Of a stretch of DNA of 17,648 nucleotides, positions 1 through 7,398 are shown one piece after another. Under the pieces are notes generated by a model. The model had not been told where the DNA came from and searched no databases. It saw only the letters and a program-made list of their open reading frames with translations. Numbering within the stretch: the first letter of the stretch is position 1; each line of letters opens with the position of its first letter. Origin of the DNA: JACKCP01 sp050253255 (GTDB lineage: Bacteria > Desulfobacterota > Desulfobacteria > Desulfobacterales > JACKCP01); assembly GCA_050253255.1 (NCBI GenBank), contig JBFWJK010000056.1:1-17648 (forward strand), written 5' to 3'. The position numbers and the translations under genes are program-made.

Positions 1-1
1 C

Positions 2-835
2 ATATACCTCTACAATGAAAGCTGTATACCTAAAATTTTTTCCTTTCTTCCGGGAATAGAAAAAATCAACAGAAGCGTTCCTGATTATTCAAAATTCGAC
101 ACTGCAGTTATTCTTGACTGTAGTGAGACAGGAAGAACAGGAAAATGCAAAAAAATCCTCAAAAGCATACCTGAGATTATAAATATCGATCATCACAGAA
201 CAAACAGCAACTTCGGAACTTTCAGAATAATTGATCCCAAAGCCAGTGCAACAGCAGAGATTGTATACAGAATCATTAAAGACCTCGGAGTGGAAATCTG
301 CTCTGAGATTGCATATTCGATATACACAGGAATTTTTACTGACACAGGATCTTTCCGGTTTTCGAACACAAATGCCGAAGCTTTTTCCATATGCAGAGAA
401 ATGCTGGATTACGGAGTATGCCCGCATAAGGTCGCGCAGCAGATTTACGGGAGTTATTCTCTTGGAAGAATAAAGCTTATAAATCTGGTGCTTGATTCAA
501 TTGAGATATCAGAAAACAGAAAAATGTCTCTCATGGTTCTTACCCAGCACATGCTTAAACAGACAGATACAAAACGCGAAGATGTCTCGGAACTGATAAA
601 CTATGCTGAACACATAGAAGATGTAAAAGTTGCAGCCCTCATAAAGGAGGGAGAAAAAGAAGAAAACAAGGACCAGTGCTACCATGTGAGCCTCAGATCT
701 GACGGAACCATAGATGTTTCCAAAATAGCTTTCTCATATGGGGGCGGAGGCCATGAAACAGCCGCCGGATTTTCAACAACCAGACCATTTCCAGAGCTTA
801 AAAAGGAAATAATGTCAATAGCCGAGCGGATCTGA
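2..835 (+). CDS. nrnA: NrnA-type DHH/DHHA1 phosphoesterase (nanoRNase / pAp phosphatase), 5' end missing
   Basis: The open frame runs into the window from the left edge, so only the C-terminal 277 or so residues are visible. Known role of the family: cytoplasmic Mn-dependent hydrolysis of 2-5 nt RNAs and of 3'-phosphoadenosine 5'-phosphate. Seen: the ILDCSETGRTG segment, the signature NIDHHRTNSNFG (DHH motif near 180-215), GIFTDTGSFRFSNT, and near the C-terminus GGGGHETAAGF, the DHHA1 substrate-binding loop. The internal ATG at 290 is not the true start, because conserved DHH sequence continues upstream in the same frame. It stops 10 bases before truB, on the same strand. The nrnA-truB-rpsO-pnp order matches the translation/RNA-decay cluster that usually follows nusA-infB-rbfA. 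The N-terminal ligands cannot be checked because they lie outside the window. Confidence 0.93.
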   Translation: MYLYNESCIPKIFSFLPGIEKINRSVPDYSKFDTAVILDCSETGRTGKCKKILKSIPEIINIDHHRTNSNFGTFRIIDPKASATAEIVYRIIKDLGVEICSEIAYSIYTGIFTDTGSFRFSNTNAEAFSICREMLDYGVCPHKVAQQIYGSYSLGRIKLINLVLDSIEISENRKMSLMVLTQHMLKQTDTKREDVSELINYAEHIEDVKVAALIKEGEKEENKDQCYHVSLRSDGTIDVSKIAFSYGGGGHETAAGFSTTRPFPELKKEIMSIAERI

Positions 836-845
836 ATATACCCAA

Positions 846-1751
846 ATGAATGAATTGAGCGGAATCATCCTTTTAAACAAACCTGAAGAACTGAGTTCCA
901 ATACAGCTGTAAACCTGGTAAAAAAAATTTTTTCAGCCAGAAAAGCCGGCCACACAGGAACCCTTGACCCCTTTGCCCGCGGACTACTGCCTGTATGCAT
1001 AAACAAGGGGACAAGACTTGTAAGATATCTTATGGAAAAAAACAAGGAATATACCGGCACAATCAAGCTGGGAGCAGAGACAGACACACTTGACAAAACA
1101 GGACGTGTTACTGCAACCTCAGCAGTTCCTCAGCTGAATACGGCTGATATTGAAAACGCACTCAACAGATTCAAAGGTAAAATTAAGCAGATTCCTCCTG
1201 CTTTTTCTGCATTAAAACACAATGGAATTCCATTGTACAAATATGCAAGAAAAGGTGAAATGATTGAAAAAGAACCAAGAGAGATTAATATTTTTGAGCT
1301 TGAATCTCTTTTTTTTCAAAATGATATTTTAAAAATAAGGGTAAAATGTTCAAAAGGCACCTATATAAGAACCCTTGCATCTGATATTGCAAAAGAGCTT
1401 GGAACTCTTGGTCATCTTACAGAGCTTGAAAGAACAAAAAGCGGAAATTTCGATCTTGCAAAATCTTATACACTCGAAGAACTCAGACAGATTAAAGACG
1501 AAAAAAGTTTTGAGGAAGCTCTTATAAGCCTGGAAGACGCAACAGATTTTCTGACAACAATAAAAATCGACAAATCTGCAGAAGAAAAAATAACGCACGG
1601 CAAAAAAATTTCAGTAAACGAACTTTTTAAGGACATATCAATAGAACCAGACACTCCATTCCGGCTTGTAACAGAAGAAAACAGGCTGAAAGCTTTTATG
1701 AGAATGGAAAATAATTCTGATTTTTTAAAATATGATGCGGTCTTTAATTGA
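846..1751 (+). CDS. truB: tRNA pseudouridine(55) synthase TruB
   Basis: Isomerises uridine 55 in the T-loop of elongator tRNAs to pseudouridine. The 301-residue length is normal for TruB. The key signature is KAGHTGTLDPFARGLLPVC at about residues 33-51, with the catalytic aspartate D41 in GTLDP. Other family blocks are visible: KEYTGTIKLGAETDTLDKTG (about 66-85), IPPAFSALKHNG, and the CSKGTYIRTLASDIAKELG stretch. The last 70 or so residues would form the short PUA-like tail. The N-terminal NKP motif reads NKPEELSS rather than the commoner NKPxGxTS, a mild divergence. The ATG at 846 is only 10 bases after the nrnA stop and has a weak purine-rich ribosome site, which suggests translational coupling to nrnA. 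Confidence 0.96.
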   Translation: MNELSGIILLNKPEELSSNTAVNLVKKIFSARKAGHTGTLDPFARGLLPVCINKGTRLVRYLMEKNKEYTGTIKLGAETDTLDKTGRVTATSAVPQLNTADIENALNRFKGKIKQIPPAFSALKHNGIPLYKYARKGEMIEKEPREINIFELESLFFQNDILKIRVKCSKGTYIRTLASDIAKELGTLGHLTELERTKSGNFDLAKSYTLEELRQIKDEKSFEEALISLEDATDFLTTIKIDKSAEEKITHGKKISVNELFKDISIEPDTPFRLVTEENRLKAFMRMENNSDFLKYDAVFN

Positions 1752-1776
1752 AAATATTATCAAGTTATTATATTAG
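1748..1776 (+). promoter_or_regulatory. possible promoter for rpsO
   Basis: TTGAAA (1748-1753, overlapping the truB stop) and TATTAG (1771-1776) are separated by 17 bases. A transcript from here would start near 1783, exactly where the predicted leader fold begins (1784). The region is very A+T-rich, so chance matches are likely. rpsO may equally be read through from truB. Confidence 0.3.
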
Positions 1777-1783
1777 TTTATGA

Positions 1784-1881
1784 GTCTGCAAAAAATTCAG
1801 GAACAAGTCCTGCGGTCTGAATGGAATATCGGATCGATAACTGCAGACATAATTAATTAATTTATTCCAAAATATAAGGAG
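1784..1881 (+). promoter_or_regulatory. structured rpsO mRNA leader, candidate S15 autoregulatory element
   Basis: Seen: a perfect 7-bp closing stem GTCTGCA (1784-1790) with TGCAGAC (1842-1848). It encloses two hairpins, CAGGA/TCCTG (1798-1802 with 1808-1812) and TATCG/CGATA (1827-1831 with 1835-1839). Together these form a three-way junction. A second GTCTG (1815-1819) could compete for the same 3' arm (CAGAC 1844-1848), which would give two exclusive folds. The ribosome site AAGGAG is at 1876-1881. Known: S15 represses its own synthesis in several bacteria through unrelated leader folds, and its 16S rRNA target includes a three-way junction. That this leader binds S15 is inference. Confidence 0.5.
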
Positions 1882-1887
1882 TTTAAA

Positions 1888-2157
1888 GTGGTACTTGCAA
1901 AAGAGCAGAAAAAAGAAGTAATTGACGGTTTTAAGAGACACGAGGGAGATACAGGTTCTCCTGAAGTTCAGATTGCAATCCTGACAAAAAGAATTATCTA
2001 CCTTACAGATCATGTTAAGATCCACAGCAAGGATCATCATTCCAGAAGAGGACTTTTGACACTTGTAGGAAGAAGAAGAAGACTTCTTAACTATCTTAAG
2101 AAAAAAGATATTTCCAGATACAGAGCAATACTTGGTGAACTGGGTCTTAAGCGTTAA
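1888..2157 (+). CDS. rpsO: 30S ribosomal protein S15
   Basis: Small-subunit ribosomal protein that binds the central domain of 16S rRNA and nucleates platform assembly. The 89-residue length is exactly the family norm. Hallmarks include GDTGSPEVQIAILTKRI (about 22-38), HSKDHHSRRGLLTLVGRR (about 46-63, containing the conserved RNA-contacting H-D-SRRGL residues) and RRLLNYLKKKD. The start is GTG at 1888. It is chosen because AAGGAG lies at 1876-1881 with a 6-base spacer and the product starts at the usual position (MVLAKEQK). The gene is preceded by a 136-base structured leader and followed directly by a strong terminator, so it can form its own transcript between truB and pnp. Confidence 0.98.
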   Translation: MVLAKEQKKEVIDGFKRHEGDTGSPEVQIAILTKRIIYLTDHVKIHSKDHHSRRGLLTLVGRRRRLLNYLKKKDISRYRAILGELGLKR

Positions 2158-2166
2158 AAAAAACTG

Positions 2167-2194
2167 AAAGGGCAGAAAAAATTTCTGCCCTTTT
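2167..2194 (+). terminator. rho-independent terminator after rpsO
   Basis: Perfect 12-bp stem AAAGGGCAGAAA (2167-2178) with TTTCTGCCCTTT (2182-2193), a three-A loop and a short T run (TTTT, 2191-2194). It starts 9 bases after the rpsO stop. The U tract is short and partly inside the stem, so termination may be partial, leaving some read-through into pnp. Confidence 0.8.
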
Positions 2195-2235
2195 CCAGAA
2201 AAAATCAATGAAATTTCAACAAAATCCTTACATGA

Positions 2236-2310
2236 CTTCCGCGCAAATAATTTTTCGGTTTTAATATTTTTTCAAACCGGAAAGCTGTTTTTGCGTAAGT
2301 CTGAAGGAAG
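2236..2310 (+). promoter_or_regulatory. long imperfect stem-loop in the pnp leader
   Basis: Nested complementary segments fold toward each other: CTTCC (2236-2240) with GGAAG (2306-2310); CGCAAA (2242-2247) with TTTGCG (2290-2295); and TTTC-GGTTT (2253-2261) with AAACC-G-GAAA (2274-2283, one bulged G). Together they make an extended, interrupted stem ending about 20 bases before the pnp ribosome site. In E. coli, PNPase autoregulation works through an RNase III-cut leader stem. The same role here is inferred from position and shape only. Confidence 0.5.
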
Positions 2311-2339
2311 TTGGGATTTCGCAACAAAACGGAGTAATA

Positions 2340-4526
2340 ATGGAACAAATAGTAAAAACAGAAATCGGCGGCCGCGAACTTACAATTTCAACAGGAAAAA
2401 TAGCAAAACAGGCATCCGGATCAGTAATAGTGCAGTATGGTGAATCAATGGTTCTTGTCACTGCCGCTGCAAGCGGAGAGGGAAGAGACGATATTGACTT
2501 TCTTCCCCTTACTGTTGAATATATGGAAAAAATTTATGCTGCCGGCAAAATACCCGGAAATTATTTCAGAAGGGAAATGGGCCGGCCCAGTGAAAAGGCA
2601 ACCCTGACATGCAGGCTGATTGACAGGCCAATCCGCCCTCTTTTCCCTGACAATTACACAAACGAAACCCAGATTATTGCAACAGTTCTTTCCATGGACA
2701 AGGAAAATGATCCTGATATTCTTGCAATGATAGGAGCATCAGCATCACTTGCAGTTTCTGAAATTCCCTTTGACGGCCCAATAGGCGCAGTGAGAGTCGG
2801 AAGAATAAACAACCAGATTATAATAAACCCCACAATAGCACAGCTCAATGATCCTCAGTGCGATATAAATATTGTTCTTACTGGTTCAAAAACAGGGATA
2901 ACAATGGTTGAAGGCGGTGGAAACATTGTAAGCGAATCTGATGTAATGGATGCAATTTTTGCAGGTCATGAGGCAATGCAGCCCATAATTGCAATTCAGG
3001 AAGAACTTGTAAAACTTGCCGGAAAGCCCAAAATGCAGCTTCCTGAAAAAAGAGTAAATCAGGATCTTTACAATGAAATAGAATCTCTTGCCAAAGAGGA
3101 TATAAAATCAGCTCTTAAAACCGAAGGCAAATTCGGAAGAAAAAATGCTGTAAAAAAAGTTAAGGAAAAAGTTAAGGAAGCTCTTCTTGAAAAGTATGAA
3201 GAAGATCAGCACCTTATTACTCCTTACTTTGAAAAAATCACAAAGCAGGCAAGCAGGGAAATAGTTCTGAAAGAGAAAAAACGAATAGACGGAAGAGCTT
3301 TTGACGAGGTAAGGCATATTGCCTGCGACACAAAAATACTTCCAAGAGTTCACGGAAGCGGTCTTTTCACAAGAGGAGAAACCCAGGTTCTCGGAGTTCT
3401 GACCCTTGGTTCGGGACAGGACGCCCAAAGAGTTGAAACATTAAATGGTGATGAATCAAATCCGTTCATGCTCCACTACAACTTCCCTCCTTTTTGTGTA
3501 GGCGAAGTTAAAAGGCTTGGAGGTCCCAGCAGAAGGGAATTCGGCCACGGAGCCCTTGCATACAGAGCACTTGAAAAAGTTCTTCCAAATAAAGAAGACT
3601 TTGAATATACAATAAGAATTGTTTCTGAAGTAATGGAGTCAAACGGTTCTTCCTCAATGGGAACAGTTTGTGCAGGAACCCTTGCCCTTATGGACGGAGG
3701 TGTTCCGATTAAGGCTCCTGTTTCAGGAATTGCAATGGGTCTTGTAAGTGAAGGCGATGAAATTGCAGTACTTTCAGACATCCTCGGTGACGAAGACCAC
3801 ACAGGTGACATGGATTTTAAAGTAGCCGGAACAAAAGACGGAATAACCTCTATTCAGATGGATATAAAAATCAAGGAGCTTCCAAGAAATATTCTTGAAA
3901 AGGCACTTCACCAGGCAAAAGAAGGACGTCTTCACATTCTTGATAAAATGCTTTCAGCCATTTCCGTTCCAAGAACCGATATATCAGAGTATGCGCCAAA
4001 AATTGTTACAATGAAGATCAAACAGGATAAAATTGCCGCTCTTATAGGTCCTGCAGGGAAAGTGATCAGGGAAATTCAGGCTTCAACAAACACAAATCTT
4101 GAAGTCACAGATGACGGTACAGTCAAAATTTCTGCAAACTCCAAGGAAGCCTCTGATGCAGCTGTTGCAAGAATAAACGAAATCTGCCTTGACCCTGAAA
4201 TCGGAAAGATTTATCCGGGAAAAGTTGCAAGAACAACCGATTTCGGAGCTTTTGTTGACTTGAGCCCAAACACAACAGGTCTTTTGCACATTTCAGAACT
4301 TGCAAATTACAGAGTTGCCAAGGTAACCGATATTGTAAACCCCGGAGATGTCATAAACGTTAAAGTTCTCGATGTCACAAGAGACGGCAAGATTCAGCTT
4401 AGCCTTAAGGAAGCAGACCCTGATCAGGCAGGAAAAAGCGAGGAAGGCGACAAAAAAAAGAAAGACGGAAAAAGAGGCGGCTTCAGAAAAAACAGAAGTG
4501 ACAGAAATTCAGATAACAACAGATAA
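2340..4526 (+). CDS. pnp: polyribonucleotide nucleotidyltransferase (PNPase)
   Basis: Phosphorolytic 3'-to-5' exoribonuclease of mRNA decay, acting as a trimer in the cytoplasm. The 728 residues show the complete family layout: a first RNase PH-like domain (about 5-145, with the RNA-binding YFRR block at 75-78 and GRPSE), an all-alpha linker (about 245-310), the catalytic second RNase PH domain (about 315-535), KH (about 555-615, LIGPAGKVIREI) and S1 (about 620-690, GKVARTTDFGAFVDL). Catalytic aspartates D486 and D492 sit in GDEDHTGDMDF. The short basic tail (KKKKDGKRGGFRKNR) is probably RNA-binding. ATG at 2340 has GGAG at 2331-2334. The gene follows a terminator and a long leader stem, consistent with autoregulation. 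Confidence 0.98.
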   Translation: MEQIVKTEIGGRELTISTGKIAKQASGSVIVQYGESMVLVTAAASGEGRDDIDFLPLTVEYMEKIYAAGKIPGNYFRREMGRPSEKATLTCRLIDRPIRPLFPDNYTNETQIIATVLSMDKENDPDILAMIGASASLAVSEIPFDGPIGAVRVGRINNQIIINPTIAQLNDPQCDINIVLTGSKTGITMVEGGGNIVSESDVMDAIFAGHEAMQPIIAIQEELVKLAGKPKMQLPEKRVNQDLYNEIESLAKEDIKSALKTEGKFGRKNAVKKVKEKVKEALLEKYEEDQHLITPYFEKITKQASREIVLKEKKRIDGRAFDEVRHIACDTKILPRVHGSGLFTRGETQVLGVLTLGSGQDAQRVETLNGDESNPFMLHYNFPPFCVGEVKRLGGPSRREFGHGALAYRALEKVLPNKEDFEYTIRIVSEVMESNGSSSMGTVCAGTLALMDGGVPIKAPVSGIAMGLVSEGDEIAVLSDILGDEDHTGDMDFKVAGTKDGITSIQMDIKIKELPRNILEKALHQAKEGRLHILDKMLSAISVPRTDISEYAPKIVTMKIKQDKIAALIGPAGKVIREIQASTNTNLEVTDDGTVKISANSKEASDAAVARINEICLDPEIGKIYPGKVARTTDFGAFVDLSPNTTGLLHISELANYRVAKVTDIVNPGDVINVKVLDVTRDGKIQLSLKEADPDQAGKSEEGDKKKKDGKRGGFRKNRSDRNSDNNR

Positions 4527-4538
4527 CCTATAACTATA

Positions 4539-4566
4539 CGGCACCGGGTTTAAAAAACCGGTGCCG
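4539..4566 (+). other. GC-rich hairpin between pnp and the M16 peptidase gene
   Basis: Nine perfect pairs, CGGCACCGG (4539-4547) with CCGGTGCCG (4558-4566). TTT (4549-4551) with AAA (4555-4557) extends it past a single bulged G. The downstream side is A-rich rather than T-rich, and the other strand lacks a T tract too, so this is not a canonical terminator. The only nearby ribosome site, GGAG (4566-4569), abuts the base of the stem. Possible roles are pnp 3'-end stabilisation, a processing site, or modulation of M16 translation. Confidence 0.6.
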
Positions 4567-4582
4567 GAGAAAAAAATTATTT

Positions 4583-5920
4583 ATGAAATTATCGGGTCAG
4601 TGCAGAACAATTCACCTGAATCCAAAAACAAAAAGCAATTTTATTGATGTCGGTCAAAAAATTCACAAAACAACCCTCTCAAACAGAATAAAAATTATTT
4701 CACACAAAATTCCCTATATTCGGTCAGTGACCATGGGAATATGGATTGATGCTGGTTCAAGGGATGAAGAACCTTCAGAACATGGAAGAGCCCACTTTCT
4801 TGAACATATGCTCTTTAAAGGAACCCACAAAAGATCTGCATTCGAACTTGCAAAGGCATTTGATGCCATAGGAGGCAATTCAAATGCATTCACTTCTGTC
4901 GAAGCAACCTGTCTTTTTGCCCAGGTAATGGATGAAAATTTTTCACAGATGGCAGAAATCCTTGCCGATGTTTTTCTTAATTCAAAATTTGATCCGGATG
5001 AAATAGAACATGAGAAACACGTTGTTTTTCAGGAAATAGAAATGTTTGAAGAAAATCCTGAAGACTTTGTAATGTCAATGGTAGACAAAAAAAGATGGGA
5101 AAACCATGCCATTGGGAGAAATATTCTCGGATCAAGAAAAACCATAGCACCTATTGGTTCAAATGATCTTAAACATTTTTTTGAAAAGCACTACACCCCT
5201 GAAAAAATTACAATAGCACTTGCAGGTAATATAGACCATGATGAAGCTGTTGATATTTTAGGAAAATCATTTGAAAAAATTAGAGTTGCCAAATATGAAA
5301 CAGAAAAAAGAATAAAGCCCGGCGCCCAGAAAGGTCTTGTTTTTGTAAGAAAACCTATTGAGCAGTACCATCTCTGCATCGGAACAGACGGGTTTTCAAA
5401 AAGAGACAGGAACAGATTCAAGGCCTCCCTTTTTACAACAATACTCGGCGGAAACATGAGTTCGAGACTGTTTCAGGAAATAAGGGAAAAAAGAGGCCTT
5501 GCATACTCAATATACTCTTTCTTCAATCAGTTTTCAGATACGGGAATGATAGGAGTTTATGAAGCTGTATCTGAAGAAAACCTCATTCCTTCCCTGAAAC
5601 TTGTTTTAAAGGAAATAAAAAAACTTAAAAACAAAAAAGCTTCCGATGGAGAGCTTGAAAGTGCAAGATCTTTTACCAAAGGGAACCTTCTTTTATCTAT
5701 GGAAAGTACTGAAAACCTCATGGTAAAGCTCGCACAAAATGAAATTTTGTATAAAAGATACATTCCTTTTGAAGAAACTATTTCTGAAATTGAAAAAATC
5801 ACCTGGAATGATATAAGGGAGATGGCCGACAGAATTTTTGACAGAAGCACAGTGACAGCATCGGTTATCGGCCCCGATACTTCAGCCAGACAGCAGATAG
5901 CAGATATTTTAAAGATTTAA
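4583..5920 (+). CDS. M16 family zinc metallopeptidase (processing-peptidase-like)
   Basis: Single-unit M16B-type peptidase of 445 residues. The inverted zinc motif HFLEH lies at residues 71-75 (H71, E74, H75), with the third ligand E151 in VFQEIEMFEENP, 76 residues later. This is the spacing seen in pitrilysin and mitochondrial processing peptidase. The C-terminal inactive half has the usual GLAYSIYSFF block (about 306-315). No signal peptide is evident, so the protein is probably cytoplasmic. The first 30 or so residues precede the homologous core (LSNRIKIISHKIP), so the start could lie later, but no in-frame ATG with a better ribosome site was noticed. GGAG (4566-4569) is 13 bases from the ATG, a long spacing. 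The stop lies 3 bases before dut, and the pnp-M16-dut order recurs in many bacteria. Confidence 0.92.
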   Translation: MKLSGQCRTIHLNPKTKSNFIDVGQKIHKTTLSNRIKIISHKIPYIRSVTMGIWIDAGSRDEEPSEHGRAHFLEHMLFKGTHKRSAFELAKAFDAIGGNSNAFTSVEATCLFAQVMDENFSQMAEILADVFLNSKFDPDEIEHEKHVVFQEIEMFEENPEDFVMSMVDKKRWENHAIGRNILGSRKTIAPIGSNDLKHFFEKHYTPEKITIALAGNIDHDEAVDILGKSFEKIRVAKYETEKRIKPGAQKGLVFVRKPIEQYHLCIGTDGFSKRDRNRFKASLFTTILGGNMSSRLFQEIREKRGLAYSIYSFFNQFSDTGMIGVYEAVSEENLIPSLKLVLKEIKKLKNKKASDGELESARSFTKGNLLLSMESTENLMVKLAQNEILYKRYIPFEETISEIEKITWNDIREMADRIFDRSTVTASVIGPDTSARQQIADILKI

Positions 5921-5923
5921 AAA

Positions 5924-6373
5924 ATGACTGAAATAAAAATAAAAATACTTGAACCGGAAATTTATGATACTGATCTTCCCCAATATATGACCCGGGGATC
6001 ATCAGGAATGGATATAAGGGCCTTTGTAAAGGAACCTGTAATTTTAAAACCTATGGAAATCAGACTGATCCCCACAGGTTTTGCAATGTCAATTCCTCAG
6101 GGCTTTGAAGCCCAGATCAGACCAAGATCAGGACTTGCAATAAAAAAGGGGATTACAGTAATCAATTCTCCCGGCACAATAGATTCTGATTACAGAGGGG
6201 AAATAAAGATAGGGCTTGTTAATCTTTCAACAGAAGAATACATTGTTGAAAAAGGTGACAGAATAGCCCAGATGGTAATATCCAAAGTTGAACAGGCAAA
6301 ACTTATACAGGTAGAAACTCTTGAAGATACAGACAGAAATTCGGGAGGTTTCGGTCACACCGGAACCAACTGA
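5924..6373 (+). CDS. dut: deoxyuridine 5'-triphosphate nucleotidohydrolase (dUTPase)
   Basis: Hydrolyses dUTP to dUMP and pyrophosphate, keeping uracil out of DNA and feeding dTMP synthesis; the family is a homotrimer. All five motifs are present in 149 residues: SSGMDIRA (26-33), RPRSGLA (66-72), GTIDSDYRGEI (84-94, catalytic D87), GDRIAQMVI (111-119) and the C-terminal lid RNSGGFGHTG (138-147). The length is normal. The start lies 3 bases after the M16 stop, indicating tight operon coupling. The next frame opens inside the last 53 bases of dut. Confidence 0.97.
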   Translation: MTEIKIKILEPEIYDTDLPQYMTRGSSGMDIRAFVKEPVILKPMEIRLIPTGFAMSIPQGFEAQIRPRSGLAIKKGITVINSPGTIDSDYRGEIKIGLVNLSTEEYIVEKGDRIAQMVISKVEQAKLIQVETLEDTDRNSGGFGHTGTN

Positions 6374-7148
6374 TTGCCCCAATATTTATTTTTCTGTTCT
6401 TGCCAGCGGAAGCAGCGGCAACAGTATTTTTGTAAAGTGCGAAAACACTTCAATCCTTATAGACTCCGGTCTTTCCGGGAAAGAGCTTGAAAAAAGGCTT
6501 ACAATTATTGGAGAAGACGCAAAAGACCTCAAAGCAATAATAATCTCCCATGAACATACAGACCATATTAAAGGCGCAGGAATTTTATCCCGCCGATATA
6601 AAATTCCTGTTTACGGAAACAAAAGGACCATGGCGGCATCGGAGCCGAGCATAAAAAAAACTTTTGAAACAAGGTTTTTTGAATCAGGAACTCCTTTTTT
6701 TATCGATAAAATAAGAATAAACCCTTTTTCCATTTCTCATGATGCTGCAGATCCATGCGGATTTACAATCAGGACAGACAGATCAAAACTTGGAATAGCA
6801 ACTGATCTTGGCATTGCAACCGCTCTTGTAAAAACAAGGCTTAAAAACTGCACCGGACTTGTCCTTGAAGCAAACCATGATCCTTTTCTTCTTGAATCAG
6901 GGCCTTACCCGTGGTCGCTCAAACAGAGAATAAAGGGGCGCAGCGGCCACCTTTCAAATGAAGAGGCAAGAGATCTTCTGGGGGAAATAGCAGGAAATAA
7001 CCTTAAAAATATTATTCTGGGCCATTTAAGCAGAGAAAACAACTGCCCGGATAAAGCTGTTTTTACAGTTTCCCAGGCACTTAAAAACCTGAAATCAGAA
7101 CTTCTTAACGCATGTGAGGAAAAGCCGACACCGGTTTTTAAAATTTAA
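6321..7148 (+). CDS. metallo-beta-lactamase-fold hydrolase, YycJ/WalJ-like
   Basis: A 275-residue MBL-fold protein with the di-zinc motif HEHTDH (77-82), an upstream FSVLASGSSGNSIFV block that is the hallmark of the YycJ/WalJ/VicX group, a downstream histidine in SISHDAADPCGF, an aspartate in GIATDLG, and a final histidine in GHLSREN. Members are thought to act as nucleases, but this role is not proved for most. The start is uncertain. The frame opens at TTG 6321, inside dut, and no ATG, GTG or TTG lies between there and the first conserved residues (about residue 22). Either the TTG is used, giving a 53-base overlap, or a rarer codon such as ATT 6384 is. GGGAGG at 6343-6348 is a Shine-Dalgarno-like match but belongs to dut motif 5. 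Confidence 0.85.
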   Translation: MKIQTEIREVSVTPEPTDCPNIYFSVLASGSSGNSIFVKCENTSILIDSGLSGKELEKRLTIIGEDAKDLKAIIISHEHTDHIKGAGILSRRYKIPVYGNKRTMAASEPSIKKTFETRFFESGTPFFIDKIRINPFSISHDAADPCGFTIRTDRSKLGIATDLGIATALVKTRLKNCTGLVLEANHDPFLLESGPYPWSLKQRIKGRSGHLSNEEARDLLGEIAGNNLKNIILGHLSRENNCPDKAVFTVSQALKNLKSELLNACEEKPTPVFKI

Positions 7149-7275
7149 ACCTGATTTTTTAATTTCCTTAAATGACATTTTAAAATTTTTATGTAATTAT
7201 ATATAAAGTCAATCCAATTAATACCTGAAGAAAACGTTTCTGATTTTTAAATATACTTTTCTCATGAAATTAAAG

Positions 7276-7337
7276 CTTTTATATAAAAGGATAAAACACC
7301 TGCGGGACTGTAATATCACCCGCATAAAAGCATCCTT
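7276..7337 (+). promoter_or_regulatory. palindrome and two-part stem upstream of the hybrid kinase gene
   Basis: The 250 bases before the kinase gene are very A+T-rich. They contain a perfect 14-bp palindrome CTTTTATATAAAAG (7276-7289). A two-tier stem overlaps it: AAGGAT (7287-7292) with ATCCTT (7332-7337), and TGCGGG (7301-7306) with CCCGCA (7319-7324). No T run follows, so it is not a clear terminator for the preceding operon. It could be an operator or an mRNA leader. TPP-riboswitch core sequences were looked for because the downstream sensor is NMT1-like, and none were recognised. Confidence 0.35.
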
Positions 7338-7398
7338 AAAAAAATGTTCAGTCGTATAACAAACAGTCTTTATTTCCTAACTTTCCAAGAGAGCAGAA

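Noticed and set aside
290..835. Short independent gene starting at ATG 290
   Set aside because: Conserved NrnA sequence, including the DHH motif, lies upstream in the same frame, so this is an internal Met of a gene cut by the window edge.
846..941. Unusual NKPEELSS motif in TruB as a sign of inactivity
   Set aside because: The catalytic GTLDP block and the other conserved regions are intact. This N-terminal motif varies among TruB proteins.
4539..4582. Hairpin after pnp as a classical terminator
   Set aside because: Neither strand has a T run after the stem, so it is listed as a hairpin of uncertain role.
7199..7398. TPP or other known riboswitch upstream of the NMT1-containing kinase
   Set aside because: None of the conserved TPP core sequences were recognised, and the visible stems do not match a riboswitch I know.
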